A stretch of DNA of 64,000 nucleotides from assembly GCA_016125585.1 (NCBI GenBank), contig WGLL01000001.1, positions 186,001-250,000 on the forward strand, written 5' to 3'. The notes under the pieces are model-generated. The model had not been told where the DNA came from and searched no databases. It was given only the letters and a program-made list of their open reading frames with translations. This document shows, in pieces, positions 47,551-57,363 of this stretch. Made by a program: the position numbers and the translations under genes. Every line of letters begins with the position of its first letter. Positions within the stretch are counted from its first letter, which is position 1. Source of the stretch: Caulobacter sp. (lineage in GTDB: Bacteria; Pseudomonadota; Alphaproteobacteria; Caulobacterales; Caulobacteraceae).

Positions 47551-48870
47551 CTAGCTTGGCCAGGTCTCGGGGCTGAGGGCCAGGACCTCGCCGGCCAGGT
47601 AGAGAGAGCCGCAGATGATCAGGCGGGGCGGCGGGCCGTCGCCGGCAAGGGCCAGGGTGATCGCCGCGTCCAGGCCCTCGGCGGCGCGGGCCTCAAGACC
47701 GGCCGCCCGCGCCGCCGAGACCAGCCGCTCGGGCGGGCTGGCGGCGTCGGCGGCGAAGGGGATGGCGATGACGTCCCCGGCCACGCCCCGCAGCGCGTCG
47801 AAGAAGCCCTCCGCGTCCTTGTTGCCGAGCAGGCCGCAGATCAGCGTCGCCGGCCGGCCGTCGCGGGCCCGCAGCGCGGCCAGGGCGTCGGCCAGGGCGC
47901 GGGCGGCATGGACGTTGTGGCCGCCGTCGAGCCACAGGTCGGTCCCGGCCGCCCGGGCCCGCTGCGCCAGCGGCCCGGCGGTCAGCCGCTGCATCCGCGC
48001 CGGCCAGACAACGGCCTCGACGCCGCGGGCGATGTCCGCCTCGGTCAGCCGCGGATGGTCCAGGGCCAGGGCGGCCATGGCGGCGACGCCGGCGTTGGCG
48101 ATCTGATGCGCGCCGGCCAGGGCGGGGAGGGGCAGGTCCAGCAGCCGGTCGTCGGCCTGCAACACCATGCGGCCGCCCTGGGCAAAGGCGTCGAAGTCTC
48201 GGCCCATGGCCGCCAGAGGCGCGCCCAGGGCCCGCGCCCGGGCCTCAATGACGGCAAAGGCCTCCTCCCCCTGCCAACCGCTGACCACCGGCCGGCCGCG
48301 CTTGATGATCCCGGCCTTTTCGCCGGCGATGGAGGCGATGTCGTCGCCGAGGAATTCGCGATGGTCGTGGTCGACCGGGCAGATGACGCTGACCGCCGGG
48401 TGCTCGATGACATTGGTGGCGTCGAGTGAGCCGCCCAGGCCGACTTCCAGCAGGCAGAGGTCGGCGGGAACCTCGCTGAAGGCCTGGAAGGCGGCGGCGG
48501 TGGTGATCTCGAAGAAGGTGATGGCCTGGCCGGCGTTGGCGGTCTCGACCCGCTGCAGCACCGCGGCGAGGTGATCCTCGGTGATCAGGGTCCCGGCCAG
48601 GCGGATGCGCTCGGCGAACCGGACCAGGTGCGGCGAGGTGAAGACATGCACCTTCAGGCCCGCCGCCTCTGCCATGGCCCGCAGGAAGGCGACGGTGGAG
48701 CCCTTGCCGTTGGTCCCGGCGACATGGATGACCGGCGGCAGACGCCGCTGCGGATCGCCCAGATCGGCGCAGAGGCGGCGCATGCGGCCCAGCGACAGGT
48801 CGATCAGCTTGGGATGGAGGAGACGGAGACGCTCGAGGGCGGCGTCATGGGGCAGGAGGCGGTCGGTCAT
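47551..48870 (-). CDS. folC: folylpolyglutamate/dihydrofolate synthase
   Basis: 439 residues, a Mur-ligase-fold enzyme adding glutamate to dihydropteroate and folates. P-loop VAGTNGKGSTVAFLRAM near 50-66, the LEVGLGGSLDATNVIEHPAV block near 142, and the C-terminal TLICGLLGNKDAEGFFDALR. Last gene of the minus-strand series trpF-trpB-trpA-accD-folC; separated from accD by a palindromic repeat. Confidence 0.94.
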   Translation of the reverse strand: MTDRLLPHDAALERLRLLHPKLIDLSLGRMRRLCADLGDPQRRLPPVIHVAGTNGKGSTVAFLRAMAEAAGLKVHVFTSPHLVRFAERIRLAGTLITEDHLAAVLQRVETANAGQAITFFEITTAAAFQAFSEVPADLCLLEVGLGGSLDATNVIEHPAVSVICPVDHDHREFLGDDIASIAGEKAGIIKRGRPVVSGWQGEEAFAVIEARARALGAPLAAMGRDFDAFAQGGRMVLQADDRLLDLPLPALAGAHQIANAGVAAMAALALDHPRLTEADIARGVEAVVWPARMQRLTAGPLAQRARAAGTDLWLDGGHNVHAARALADALAALRARDGRPATLICGLLGNKDAEGFFDALRGVAGDVIAIPFAADAASPPERLVSAARAAGLEARAAEGLDAAITLALAGDGPPPRLIICGSLYLAGEVLALSPETWPS

Positions 48871-48882
48871 GGTCTTCCTTCG

Positions 48883-49027
48883 CCCCTTGGGGGAGAAGGT
48901 GTCGGCGAAGCCGACGGAAGAGGGGTCGCGCCGGCTAGCGGTGGGGGGCGAGGGTCAGCCGCCATGGCAGCTTTTTCTTTCATTGACCCCTCATCCGGGG
49001 CTCCGCGCCACCTTCTCCCCCAAGGGG
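48883..49027. repeat. MITE-like element with perfect 19-bp terminal inverted repeats
   Basis: 145 bp between folC and accD. Left end CCCCTTGGGGGAGAAGGTG (48883-48901); right end 49009-49027 is its exact reverse complement. Inside, GAGGGGTC and GACCCCTC pair. The centre includes GCAGCTTTTTCTTTC. Structurally the same family as 26809-26957. Confidence 0.8.
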
Positions 49028-49048
49028 AGAAGGAAAGACGACAAGGCG

Positions 49049-49978
49049 CTATGCCGCCTTCGAACGGCTGCGTCCCATCATCAGGGTGCCGAGCACCGAG
49101 CCGAGGATGGTCGGCAGGTCCTCACGGCGGACGACGCGGTCGACCATGCCCTTTTCGACCAGATATTCCGACCGCTGGAAGCCCGGCGGCAGGGTCTCGC
49201 GGATGGTCTGTTCGATGACCCGGGGCCCGGCGAAGCCGATCAGGGCGCCAGGCTCGGCCAGGTGGATATCGCCCAGCATGGCGTAGCTGGCCGTCACCCC
49301 GCCGGTGGTCGGATCGGTGAGGACCACGACGTAGGGCAGCTTCGCCGCCTTGAGTTCCTGGATGGCCAGGGTGGTGCGGGCCATCTGCATCAGCGACAGG
49401 GTGCCTTCCTGCATCCGGGCGCCGCCGGCGGCGGTGTAGATGACCAGCGGGGCCTCGCGCTCGACCGCGGCGCGGGCGGCGGCGATGAAGGCCTCGCCCG
49501 CGGCCATGCCGAGGGAGCCGCCCATGAAGGCGAAGTCCTGCACCAGCACCACGGCGGGGACATTGCGGATCTTGCCGAAGGCCAGGGCCATGGTGTCCGG
49601 CTCGCCGGTGGCCTTGCGGGCCTTGGCCAGGCGATCCTTGTAGGGGCTGCCGTCGGAGAAGGTCAGCGGATCCTCGGGCACCTCGGGCGTCGGCAGGACC
49701 TCATGGACGCCGTCGTCGAAGGTGAAGGCGAAGCGCTGCTTGGGCCCGATGCGCATATGCCGGCCGGCCGGGGTGACCCACAGGGCCGCCTCCAGGTCGG
49801 GTCGATAGATCATCTCGCCGGTGTCGGGACATTTGACCCACAGGTTTTCCGGAGTCTCGCGCTTGGTGAAGGCCCCGCGAACGCCGGGGGCGATGCGCGA
49901 CAGCCAGCCGCCGCTGCGCTCCTTGCCGGAGACGGGGGGACGGGTGGGCTTGTCGCCCTTGGAGTCTGCCATAGCCAT
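49049..49978 (-). CDS. accD: acetyl-CoA carboxylase, carboxyltransferase beta subunit
   Basis: 309 residues. The crotonase-fold carboxyltransferase is intact (VVLVQDFAFMGGSLGMAAGE, IYTAAGGARMQEGTLSLMQM, TDPTTGGVTASYAMLGDIHL, AEPGALIGFAGPRVIEQTI). The N-terminal zinc ribbon, Cys4 in E. coli, is reduced to a single cysteine (C50 in WVKCPDTGEMIYRP, then WVTPAGRHMRI), so it cannot bind zinc in the usual way. First committed step of fatty-acid synthesis with AccA, AccB and AccC encoded elsewhere. Fourteen bases downstream of trpA. Confidence 0.95.
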   Translation of the reverse strand: MAMADSKGDKPTRPPVSGKERSGGWLSRIAPGVRGAFTKRETPENLWVKCPDTGEMIYRPDLEAALWVTPAGRHMRIGPKQRFAFTFDDGVHEVLPTPEVPEDPLTFSDGSPYKDRLAKARKATGEPDTMALAFGKIRNVPAVVLVQDFAFMGGSLGMAAGEAFIAAARAAVEREAPLVIYTAAGGARMQEGTLSLMQMARTTLAIQELKAAKLPYVVVLTDPTTGGVTASYAMLGDIHLAEPGALIGFAGPRVIEQTIRETLPPGFQRSEYLVEKGMVDRVVRREDLPTILGSVLGTLMMGRSRSKAA

Positions 49979-49991
49979 CGTCTTTAAAGCC

Positions 49992-50834
49992 TCAAGCCTT
50001 ACCGACTCTTGCCGAGCGCACAGCTTTCGCCAATGCGGCGGCTTTGGAAAGAACGCGCGCGGTCACGTTTTCGTTCGAATTTTCCCCGCCGGCTTCCAGA
50101 GCCGCCTGGACTTCATCGACGAAGGCGGAGCCGACGACAACCCCATCGGCCACTTTCGCCACGGCGGCGGCCTGTTCCGGGGTGCGGATGCCGAAGCCGA
50201 CGGCGACCGGAAGGCCGGAGGCGGCCTTTACCCGCGCCACGGCGGGGGCGACGGCCGAGGCGTCGGCCGATTTGACCCCGGTCACCCCGGCGACGGAGAC
50301 GTAATAGACAAAGCCGGAGGTCCGCTTGACCACGGTCGGCAGACGCTTGTCGTCGGTGGTCGGGGCGGTCAGGCGGATCAGGCTGACGCCCACCGCCTCC
50401 AGGGCGTCGGTCAGCTCGTCGGCCTCTTCGGGCGGACAGTCGACGCAGATCAGGCCATCAACCCCGGCGTCGGCGGCGCGGGCGGCGAAAGCTTCATAGC
50501 CGGCGCTGAACAGCGGGTTGAGATAGCCCATCAGCACGATGGGGGTGTCGGCGTCGCTCTTGCGGAAATCGGCGACCAGCTGAAGCGTCCGGTTCAGGGT
50601 CATGCCGGCCTTGAGGGCGCGCAGGGCGGCGCGCTGGATCGGCGGGCCCTCGGCCATGGGGTCGGAGAAGGCGTAGCCCAGCTCGATGATGTCCACCCCG
50701 GCCCCCGGCAGGCCCTGAACGGTCTTCAGCGAGGTGTCGTAATCCGGGTCGCCGCCCATGACATAGGCGACGAAGGCGGCGCGGCCTTCCGCGGCGAGGG
50801 CCGCGAAGCGCTTGTCGATACGGTTGTGGCTCAA
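49992..50834 (-). CDS. trpA: tryptophan synthase alpha chain
   Basis: 280 residues. Cleaves indole-3-glycerol phosphate; indole passes to Trp[21 protein letters not shown] contains the catalytic Glu, [14 protein letters not shown] the second acidic residue's strand, and [14 protein letters not shown] the phosphate loop. The start is TTG 50834, inside the trpB stop (TTGA overlap); the resulting N-terminus [20 protein letters not shown] is the family's. Confidence 0.95.
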   Translation of the reverse strand: MSHNRIDKRFAALAAEGRAAFVAYVMGGDPDYDTSLKTVQGLPGAGVDIIELGYAFSDPMAEGPPIQRAALRALKAGMTLNRTLQLVADFRKSDADTPIVLMGYLNPLFSAGYEAFAARAADAGVDGLICVDCPPEEADELTDALEAVGVSLIRLTAPTTDDKRLPTVVKRTSGFVYYVSVAGVTGVKSADASAVAPAVARVKAASGLPVAVGFGIRTPEQAAAVAKVADGVVVGSAFVDEVQAALEAGGENSNENVTARVLSKAAALAKAVRSARVGKA

Positions 50835-52063
50835 ATGGTCCGTCCCAGGGCTTCGGCGACGGTGAAGATGTCCTTGTCGCCGCGGCCGCACATGTTCATC
50901 ACGATGATCCCGTCCTTGCCGAGTTCCCTGGCGAGGTCGCCAACCCGGGCCAGGGCGTGGGCCGGTTCGAGGGCCGGGATGATGCCCTCCTGTTCGGCGC
51001 AGAGCTGGAAGGCGGCCAGGGCCTCCTTGTCGGTGGCGCTGACGTATTCGGCGCGGCCGGTCTCGTGCAGGAAGCTGTGTTCCGGTCCGATGCCCGGATA
51101 GTCGAGACCGGCGCTGATCGAATGGGCGTCGATGATCTGGCCGTCGTCGTCCTGCAGCAGATAGGTCTTGTTGCCGTGCAGGACGCCCGGGCGACCGCCG
51201 GTCAGGCTGGCGGCGTGCTCGCCGGTCTCGATGCCGTGGCCGGCCGCCTCGACGCCGATCAGACGCACGCCCTCGTCGGCGAGGAAGGGATGGAACAGGC
51301 CGATGGCGTTGGAGCCGCCGCCGATGCAGGCGACCACCGCGTCGGGCAGGCGGCCCTCGAGGCCGAGAATCTGCTCGCGGGCCTCATGGCCGATGATTGA
51401 CTGGAAGTCGCGGACCATGGCCGGATAAGGGTGCGGCCCGGCGGCGGTGCCGATCAGATAGTAGGTGTCCTCGACGTTCGTGACCCAATCCCGCATCGCC
51501 TCGTTCATGGCGTCCTTGAGCGTGCCCGTGCCGGAGGTGACGGGACGCACCTCGGCGCCCAGCAGGTTCATGCGGAAAACGTTGGGCTTTTGCCGCTCGA
51601 CGTCGGTGGCGCCCATATAGACCACGCAGGGCAGGCCGAAGCGGGCGCAGACGGTGGCGGTGGCGACGCCATGCTGACCGGCGCCGGTCTCGGCGATGAT
51701 CCGGGTCTTGCCCATGCGGCGGGCCAGCAGGATCTGGCCAAGCGCATTGTTGATCTTGTGGCTGCCGGTGTGATTGAGCTCGTCGCGCTTGAAGTAGATT
51801 TTCGCCCCGCCGTAATAGGCGGTCAGGCGCTCGGCGAAATACATCGGGCTCGGACGGCCGGTGTAGTGGCGATGGAAGCTGGCCAGCTCGGCCTGGTAGT
51901 CGGGGTCAGCCTTGGCGGCGGCATAGGCCTCGCCCAGCTCCAGCACCAGCGGCATCAGGGTCTCGGCGACATAGAGACCGCCGAACTGGCCGAACTTGCC
52001 GCGGGCGTCAGGCAGGGAATTCCAGTCGTTGGGACGTTCGGAAGGCTTTACGGGGGCGTTCAA
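50831..52063 (-). CDS. trpB: tryptophan synthase beta chain
   Basis: 410 residues. PLP lysine K103 in [16 protein letters not shown], with [24 protein letters not shown] and the serine-binding [17 protein letters not shown]. Condenses indole and serine to tryptophan. Follows trpF after seven bases and overlaps trpA by four. No leader peptide or attenuator rich in Trp codons is seen ahead of trpF. Confidence 0.97.
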   Translation of the reverse strand: MNAPVKPSERPNDWNSLPDARGKFGQFGGLYVAETLMPLVLELGEAYAAAKADPDYQAELASFHRHYTGRPSPMYFAERLTAYYGGAKIYFKRDELNHTGSHKINNALGQILLARRMGKTRIIAETGAGQHGVATATVCARFGLPCVVYMGATDVERQKPNVFRMNLLGAEVRPVTSGTGTLKDAMNEAMRDWVTNVEDTYYLIGTAAGPHPYPAMVRDFQSIIGHEAREQILGLEGRLPDAVVACIGGGSNAIGLFHPFLADEGVRLIGVEAAGHGIETGEHAASLTGGRPGVLHGNKTYLLQDDDGQIIDAHSISAGLDYPGIGPEHSFLHETGRAEYVSATDKEALAAFQLCAEQEGIIPALEPAHALARVGDLARELGKDGIIVMNMCGRGDKDIFTVAEALGRTI

Positions 52064-52070
52064 GGCGGGC

Positions 52071-52724
52071 TCACACGCTGCGCACGGCGTCCAGAAAGGC
52101 CGTGATCAAGGGGGCGTCCTTTAGCCCCGGACCCCGCTCCACGCCAGAGGAAACGTCGGCAACGGGCGCGCCGGAGACCTTCAACGCCTCGGCGACGTTC
52201 CAGGGATCCAGCCCGCCGGCCAGCAGATAGGGCCGGGCGTAGCGGCGGCCGGCCAGCAGCGTCCAGTCGAAGCGGGCGCCCATGCCGCCGGGCAGGGCCG
52301 AGCCGGCCGGGGGACGGGCGTCGAACATCAGATGGTCGACCAGGCCGTCGAAGGCGTCGGCGGCGGCGATGTCCTCGGCCCCCGAGACCGACAGCACCTT
52401 GATGATTCCGGCGCCGGTGCGGGCCTGGACCTGCCTGGCCCGGGCGGGGGTTTCATGACCGTGCAGCTGGATCAGGTCAGGCTCAAGACCGGCCATCAGC
52501 TGATCCAGCAGGGCGTCGTCGGGATCGACGGTGACGGCGACGATCTTCGGCGGCCGGCGCGGCCCGTCGCGGCGCACCGGCGCGGCCAGCCGGGCGGCGG
52601 CGTCCGGGGTGACATAGCGGGGGCTGGCGGGAAAGAAGTTGAAGCCGATGAAGGCCGCGCCGCCGTCAACGGAGGCCTGAACGGTTTCGGCCGTCGACAG
52701 GCCGCAGATCTTGGCGGTGGGCAT
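52071..52724 (-). CDS. trpF: phosphoribosylanthranilate isomerase
   Basis: 217 residues, TIM barrel. [20 protein letters not shown] contains the catalytic Cys (C7), [14 protein letters not shown] and the catalytic Asp strand [20 protein letters not shown] are typical, with [16 protein letters not shown] and [14 protein letters not shown] forming the phosphate site. Its start codon abuts the stop of the preceding periplasmic-protein gene. Confidence 0.95.
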   Translation of the reverse strand: MPTAKICGLSTAETVQASVDGGAAFIGFNFFPASPRYVTPDAAARLAAPVRRDGPRRPPKIVAVTVDPDDALLDQLMAGLEPDLIQLHGHETPARARQVQARTGAGIIKVLSVSGAEDIAAADAFDGLVDHLMFDARPPAGSALPGGMGARFDWTLLAGRRYARPYLLAGGLDPWNVAEALKVSGAPVADVSSGVERGPGLKDAPLITAFLDAVRSV

Positions 52725-53609
52725 CTAGTTGCAGCCGGGCGGCGCGTTCAGGCGGGTCATGGTGACGGTTTCTTTGAAGCGATAGTCGCCCGGAGCGGAT
52801 TTTGTCTGCGTCTGAGTCAATTTGACCGGCATCGCGTCACTGGCCAGGGACGCCTGGGTCTGCAGATGTTCCTCGTAGCCCTTGCTGGCGACGGTGAACT
52901 GCGACTCGCGGCTGTAGGTGACCTGGCATAGCGCCGCATCGACGCTGTCGATCCTGAGGCTGCCGCCGCGAACCATGACGGACCCGTCGGGAAGCGTGGT
53001 CTCGGTGGTCGGCAGGGTCAGGGGTTTTTTCGGGATGAAGGGCTGGAACATGCCGCCGAGCGTGTTCACGTCCGCCGCCACCCAGTTGGACACCCCGTCC
53101 GGCTGCGCTTCCAGTTGACCGAACAGCCCCTCGAGCGCCGCCCTCGCCGGCGCGTCGGCGGGGGACGTCCCGAGGTTGGCGAAAACCTGCCGGCGAACCG
53201 CCGGACCGTTCAGCGTATCGACGGGGTGGATGCCGTTGACCGTGTTGAAGTCGACCGGCACGCCGACAAAGGCGCTCATGATGTTCTGAATACCGGGTTG
53301 GCGCGGATCGACGATGGCGATCTCCCGCAGCGTGAACCGCATGACCGGCTGCTGCGACGCCGCGTCGAGTCCAATCACCTCAAGGTCAAAAACCGCCTTG
53401 TTGGTCTGGCTCCCGGCCGCGTCGCCGGTCTCTGTCGACTGCGTTTCGGACCGATAGGTGAAGACATCGCCGATCTTGAAGGGGCGCGACTGAGCCGCGA
53501 ACAGATCCTCCCGCTTCGCCGGAACCCGCACCGCCGGCGGCGCGGCGGACGCCGGGACGACGAGCCCGAGGCAAAGCGCCGCCGCCAGAAACGCGCGGAG
53601 GACCGCCAT
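52725..53609 (-). CDS. hypothetical periplasmic protein between mscL and trpF
   Basis: 294 residues from ATG 53609 (which overlaps the mscL stop as TGATG). Sec signal [20 protein letters not shown] followed by a beta-rich mature protein: IGDVFTYRSETQSTETGD, AVFDLEVIGLDAASQQPVM, FTLREIAIVDPRQPGIQN, AYSRESQF-like strands and a terminal GCN after KETVTMTRLNAPP. Two cysteines (in ALCQV and at the end) could bond. No family recognised. It is locked into the mscL-trpFBA transcription unit by zero-gap junctions on both sides. Confidence 0.72.
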   Translation of the reverse strand: MAVLRAFLAAALCLGLVVPASAAPPAVRVPAKREDLFAAQSRPFKIGDVFTYRSETQSTETGDAAGSQTNKAVFDLEVIGLDAASQQPVMRFTLREIAIVDPRQPGIQNIMSAFVGVPVDFNTVNGIHPVDTLNGPAVRRQVFANLGTSPADAPARAALEGLFGQLEAQPDGVSNWVAADVNTLGGMFQPFIPKKPLTLPTTETTLPDGSVMVRGGSLRIDSVDAALCQVTYSRESQFTVASKGYEEHLQTQASLASDAMPVKLTQTQTKSAPGDYRFKETVTMTRLNAPPGCN

Positions 53610-54139
53610 CACGTCTTTTTCGGTGCGGCGGGCTTCTTCGCGGCCGGTTTGCGGGCGACCGCCTTGGTCGCGGCGGGCGCCTTGGCCGGAACCACCCTGG
53701 CGGCGGGCGGCGCGGCGGCGGCGGCCTTCTGGGCGGCCAGCAGGTCGCGGATTTCGATCAGCAAGGCTTCGCTGGGGGTCGGCGGCGGCGGCTTGGCCGG
53801 CTCCGGGGCCGCCGCTTCCTTGCGGCGGGCAGAGTTGACCAGCTTGACCAGCATGAACACCGCGAAGGCGACGATCAGGAACTGGATGATGGTGTTGACG
53901 AACAGGCCGTAACCGATGGCGACCTCGGCCTTCTCGGTGACCGGGTCGGCCTGGACCAGGACATATTTGAGCTTGGAGAAATCGACCTCTCCCAGCAGCA
54001 CGCCGATCGGCGGCATGATGATCTGGTCGACCAGGGCGGTGACGATCTTGCCGAAGGAGGCGCCGATGATCACGCCGACGGCGAGGTCGACGACATTGCC
54101 CCGCGAGATGAACTGACGAAATTCGGCGACGATGCCCAT
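53609..54139 (-). CDS. mscL: large-conductance mechanosensitive channel with extended tail
   Basis: 176 residues, about 35-40 longer than typical MscL. The channel part is standard: [20 protein letters not shown] (TM1, pore), [20 protein letters not shown], the periplasmic loop and TM2 [20 protein letters not shown]. The cytoplasmic helix [14 protein letters not shown] is followed by a Lys/Ala/Pro-rich tail ([18 protein letters not shown]) resembling histone H1-like tails. Opens under hypo-osmotic shock. First gene upstream of the trp genes. Confidence 0.93.
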   Translation of the reverse strand: MGIVAEFRQFISRGNVVDLAVGVIIGASFGKIVTALVDQIIMPPIGVLLGEVDFSKLKYVLVQADPVTEKAEVAIGYGLFVNTIIQFLIVAFAVFMLVKLVNSARRKEAAAPEPAKPPPPTPSEALLIEIRDLLAAQKAAAAAPPAARVVPAKAPAATKAVARKPAAKKPAAPKKT

Positions 54140-54201
54140 GGCTGGTGTCTCCTGATGGTGTTCCGGTCCCGCTGCGACGCCGATGCCGCCCTGGCGACCG
54201 G

Positions 54202-54483
54202 TCAGTCGGCGTTGAGCCTGGCGCGCAGCTCCTTGCCGCTCTTGAAGAAGGGCACATGCTTGGCCCGCACATCAACCGTCTCGCCGGTGCGGGGGTTGCG
54301 GCCCGAGCGCGCCGGACGCGACCGCACGGAAAAGGCGCCAAAGCCGCGCAGCTCGACCCGGCCGCCCTGTTCGAGGGCGTGGATCATCTTCTCGAGGATC
54401 ACGCCCACCACCCGCTCGATATCCTTCTGGGTGAGGTGAGGGTTCTCCGCCGCCAGACTGGCGATCAACTCGGACTTGATCAT
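54202..54483 (-). CDS. ihfB: integration host factor beta subunit
   Basis: 93 residues from ATG 54483. HU/IHF fold: [40 protein letters not shown] and the DNA-intercalating proline segment [11 protein letters not shown] (P64). Binds and sharply bends DNA with IhfA. It lies downstream of the rpsA region in opposite orientation to the unknown gene starting at 54558, 74 bp away. Confidence 0.94.
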   Translation of the reverse strand: MIKSELIASLAAENPHLTQKDIERVVGVILEKMIHALEQGGRVELRGFGAFSVRSRPARSGRNPRTGETVDVRAKHVPFFKSGKELRARLNAD

Positions 54484-54557
54484 TCTTGTATCCCCGGACC
54501 CCGCCGCTAAGGCCGGGCGACCTTTGCCCAACTCACCCTGAGTCTTCAAGGGGTTGC

Positions 54558-55475
54558 ATGAAATTTGCGGCCGTTAAAACGGTCGCAACGCTGGGTGACT
54601 ATGCTCAGGGCGAGTATGGGCGCGTAAACATGCAACAAACCACAGAGGCCGCGACCCGGCCTGATCCTCCCGCCGGTCTGGAGGCCATGCGGGGGCCAAG
54701 GGTCCGGGTCCGGCTGGCCGCATCGGTCGGCGGCGACCTGCTGATCGACGGGCGACTGCGGCCGGCGATCGGTCTGAAGGAGGGCGGCCTGCGCGGCCGG
54801 GCCCTGGTCTATCGACTGAGCGAGGTCGAGGGCGAGCATCGCCGACTCGACCCGGCCAGCCTGAACAGCGTCGACGCCGAACGGGTCGATATGGCGGCCA
54901 TGGAGGCGGCCTTCAGCGCGCTGGAGCCGCAGGTTCCCGGCGAGCGCCCGCCGTTGCTGATCCTGCCGGTCAACTGGACCACCCTGAGATCAGCGAAATC
55001 CCGCCGGCGGCTGTTGCGCCGGGTGGCGGTCGGCCAGATCGAGCATGGCGTCCTGGCCCTGTGCGAGGTCATCGGCCTGGACCCGGGCGCGCCCCGGACG
55101 GTGCTGCATGAGGTGACCGGCGGTCTGAAGCCGATCTTTCGCGGCGTCCTGGCGCGGACCCGTCCCGACCCGGCGATGGTGCGCCATCTGGCCGGCTGCG
55201 GCTTCACAGGCGCCACCATCCTGGCCGACCGCCTGGAAACCGCCGAGAACGACAAGGAAATGCTGCGGCGGGTGCTGATGCTGCAGTCCATCGGCCCCGG
55301 CATCCTGATCCACGGCGTCGGCTCGGTGCTGGCCCTGGGCGCGGCCCGGACGGCGGGCGCCAGCTGGGCCAGCCTGGACATTACCCCGGGAGGCCGCGAG
55401 GCCAGCAAACTGCTGGCGGAAACAAAAGCGGCGGCCGGGGGGACCCGACCGCCGCATATCGTCGACCCGGCCTGA
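54558..55475 (+). CDS. hypothetical protein, possibly a degenerate EAL-type domain
   Basis: 305 residues from ATG 54558, chosen for AAGGGG at 54547-54552; ATG 54630 is an alternative. After a short linker, [17 protein letters not shown] and [20 protein letters not shown] recall the first part of EAL phosphodiesterases, and [20 protein letters not shown] with [20 protein letters not shown] recalls the 'VEN.ET..........G' end. The EAL and other metal-binding residues are not visible, so it would be catalytically dead if related. No membrane segment. The resemblance is weak; treat function as unknown. Confidence 0.6.
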   Translation: MKFAAVKTVATLGDYAQGEYGRVNMQQTTEAATRPDPPAGLEAMRGPRVRVRLAASVGGDLLIDGRLRPAIGLKEGGLRGRALVYRLSEVEGEHRRLDPASLNSVDAERVDMAAMEAAFSALEPQVPGERPPLLILPVNWTTLRSAKSRRRLLRRVAVGQIEHGVLALCEVIGLDPGAPRTVLHEVTGGLKPIFRGVLARTRPDPAMVRHLAGCGFTGATILADRLETAENDKEMLRRVLMLQSIGPGILIHGVGSVLALGAARTAGASWASLDITPGGREASKLLAETKAAAGGTRPPHIVDPA

Positions 55476-55495
55476 GCGACCGGGCCCAGAGAGCC

Positions 55496-55523
55496 GCGCG
55501 GGCGCCGCAAGCGACGCCCGCGC
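55496..55523. terminator. hairpin between convergent genes
   Basis: GCGCGGGCG (55496-55504) and CGCCCGCGC (55515-55523) form nine G/C pairs around a ten-base centre. It sits between the stop of the unknown gene and the rpsA stop and could slow transcription from both sides, though no T-run is present on either strand. Confidence 0.4.
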
Positions 55524-55532
55524 CAGCGGTCC

Positions 55533-57245
55533 CTAGTCCTTCGAGGCCTTCTCGCGCAGGGCGGCGCCGAGGATGTCGCCCAGCGAAGCGCCGGAATCCG
55601 AGGAGCCGTACTGTTCGATGGCCGTCTTCTCGTCGGTCATCTCCAGGGCCTTGATCGAGACCGACACCTTGCGGGCGGCCTTGTCGATGGCGGTGACCTG
55701 GGCGTCGACGCGGTCGCCGACGGCGAAGCGCTCGGGGCGCTGCTCCTGACGGTCGCGCGACAGGTCCGACTTGCGGATGAAGGCGGTCATCGGGGCTTCT
55801 TCGTCACCGAATTTCACTTCGATGCCGCCGGTGGTCACTTCGGTCACGGTGCAGGTGACGGTCTGGCCACGACGGAAGCTGTCGCCGGCCATCGGATCGC
55901 CGGCCAGCTGCTTGACGCCCAGGCTGATGCGTTCCTTCTCGACGTCGACGTCGAGAACGCGCGCCTTGACCATGTCGCCCTTCTTGTACTTGGCCAGGGC
56001 TTCTTCGCCCGAGACGGCCCAGTCCAGATCGGACAGGTGGACCATGCCGTCGATTTCCCCGTCCAGGCCGATGAACAGGCCGAACTCGGTGGCGTTCTTG
56101 ACTTCGCCCTCGACGGTCGAACCGATCGGGTGATCGGCCAGGAACTTCTCCCACGGATTGGCTGCGGCCTGCTTGAGGCCCAGGCTGACCCGGCGCTTGG
56201 AGCTGTCGACGTCCAGCACGATGACGTCCACTTCCTGCGAGGTGGAGACGATCTTGCCGGGGTGGACGTTCTTCTTGGTCCAGGACATTTCCGAGACGTG
56301 CACCAGGCCTTCAACGCCGGCTTCCAGCTCAACAAAGGCGCCGTAGTCGGTGATGTTGGTGATGCGGCCGGTGAACTTGGCGCCGACCGGGTACTTGGCT
56401 TCGACGCCGTCCCACGGGTCCGACTGCAGCTGCTTCATGCCGAGGCTGATGCGCTGGGTGTCGGGGTTGATCTTGACGATCTGGACCTTGACGGTGTCGC
56501 CCACGGCCAGGACCTGGCTGGGGTGATTGACGCGCTTCCAGCTCATGTCGGTGACGTGCAGCAGGCCGTCGATGCCGCCCAGGTCCACGAAGGCGCCATA
56601 GTCAGTGATGTTCTTGACCACGCCTTCGCGGACTTCGCCCTCTTGCAGCTGGCTGACCAGCTCGGTGCGCTGTTCGGCGCGGGCTTCTTCCAGGATGGCG
56701 CGGCGCGAGACGACGATGTTGCCGCGCGGACGGTCCATTTTCAGGATCGCGAAGGGCTGTTCCTTGCCCATCAGCGGACCGACGTCGCGCACCGGGCGGA
56801 TATCGACCTGCGAACCGGGCAGGAAGGCCGAGGCGCCGCCGAGGTCGACGGTGAAGCCGCCCTTGACGCGGCCGACGATGGCGCCGGTGACCGGCTCATT
56901 GCGGGCGAAGACTTCTTCCAGACGGGTCCAGGCTTCCTCGCGCTTGGCCTTCTCGCGGCTGATGACCGCTTCGCCGAGGGCGTTCTCGACGCGCTCGAGG
57001 AAGACTTCCACGGTGTCGCCGACCTTTATGGTGGCCTTGCCGGTCTCGTCGACGCCGAATTCCTTGACGCTGATCCGGCCCTCGGTCTTCAGACCGATGT
57101 CGATGATGGCGACGTCTTTCTCGATCCCGACGACCTTGCCCTTGACGACGGTGCCTTCAGCGAAATCGCTGGCGCCGCCGAGGCTTTCATCGAGAAGAGC
57201 GGCGAAATCGTCGCGGCTCGGGTTCAGGCTCATATCATCAGCCAT
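55533..57245 (-). CDS. rpsA: 30S ribosomal protein S1
   Basis: 570 residues with six S1 repeats, recognisable by VEGTVVKGKVVGIEKDVAII-like, ITNITDYGAFVELEAGVEGL VHVSEMSW, and VKNATEFGLFIGLDGEIDGM blocks. The last repeat ends DKAARKVSVSIKALEM. S1 helps mRNA binding by the 30S subunit. Cmk lies upstream (118 bp gap), the classic cmk-rpsA pairing. The leader between them is A-rich near the start (GCAAGAGACAAAAGCC on the coding strand). Confidence 0.97.
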   Translation of the reverse strand: MADDMSLNPSRDDFAALLDESLGGASDFAEGTVVKGKVVGIEKDVAIIDIGLKTEGRISVKEFGVDETGKATIKVGDTVEVFLERVENALGEAVISREKAKREEAWTRLEEVFARNEPVTGAIVGRVKGGFTVDLGGASAFLPGSQVDIRPVRDVGPLMGKEQPFAILKMDRPRGNIVVSRRAILEEARAEQRTELVSQLQEGEVREGVVKNITDYGAFVDLGGIDGLLHVTDMSWKRVNHPSQVLAVGDTVKVQIVKINPDTQRISLGMKQLQSDPWDGVEAKYPVGAKFTGRITNITDYGAFVELEAGVEGLVHVSEMSWTKKNVHPGKIVSTSQEVDVIVLDVDSSKRRVSLGLKQAAANPWEKFLADHPIGSTVEGEVKNATEFGLFIGLDGEIDGMVHLSDLDWAVSGEEALAKYKKGDMVKARVLDVDVEKERISLGVKQLAGDPMAGDSFRRGQTVTCTVTEVTTGGIEVKFGDEEAPMTAFIRKSDLSRDRQEQRPERFAVGDRVDAQVTAIDKAARKVSVSIKALEMTDEKTAIEQYGSSDSGASLGDILGAALREKASKD

Positions 57246-57363
57246 GTGGCTTTTGTCTCTTGCTGTGGAACGGCGGCGGGCGCTGTGGCCGGGAGTCCGG
57301 GCGTTCGGTTTCTATCGGAAGATCGTTGGCGCCCGCGGCTGGTCCAGAGAGCGGAGCGTTGGA

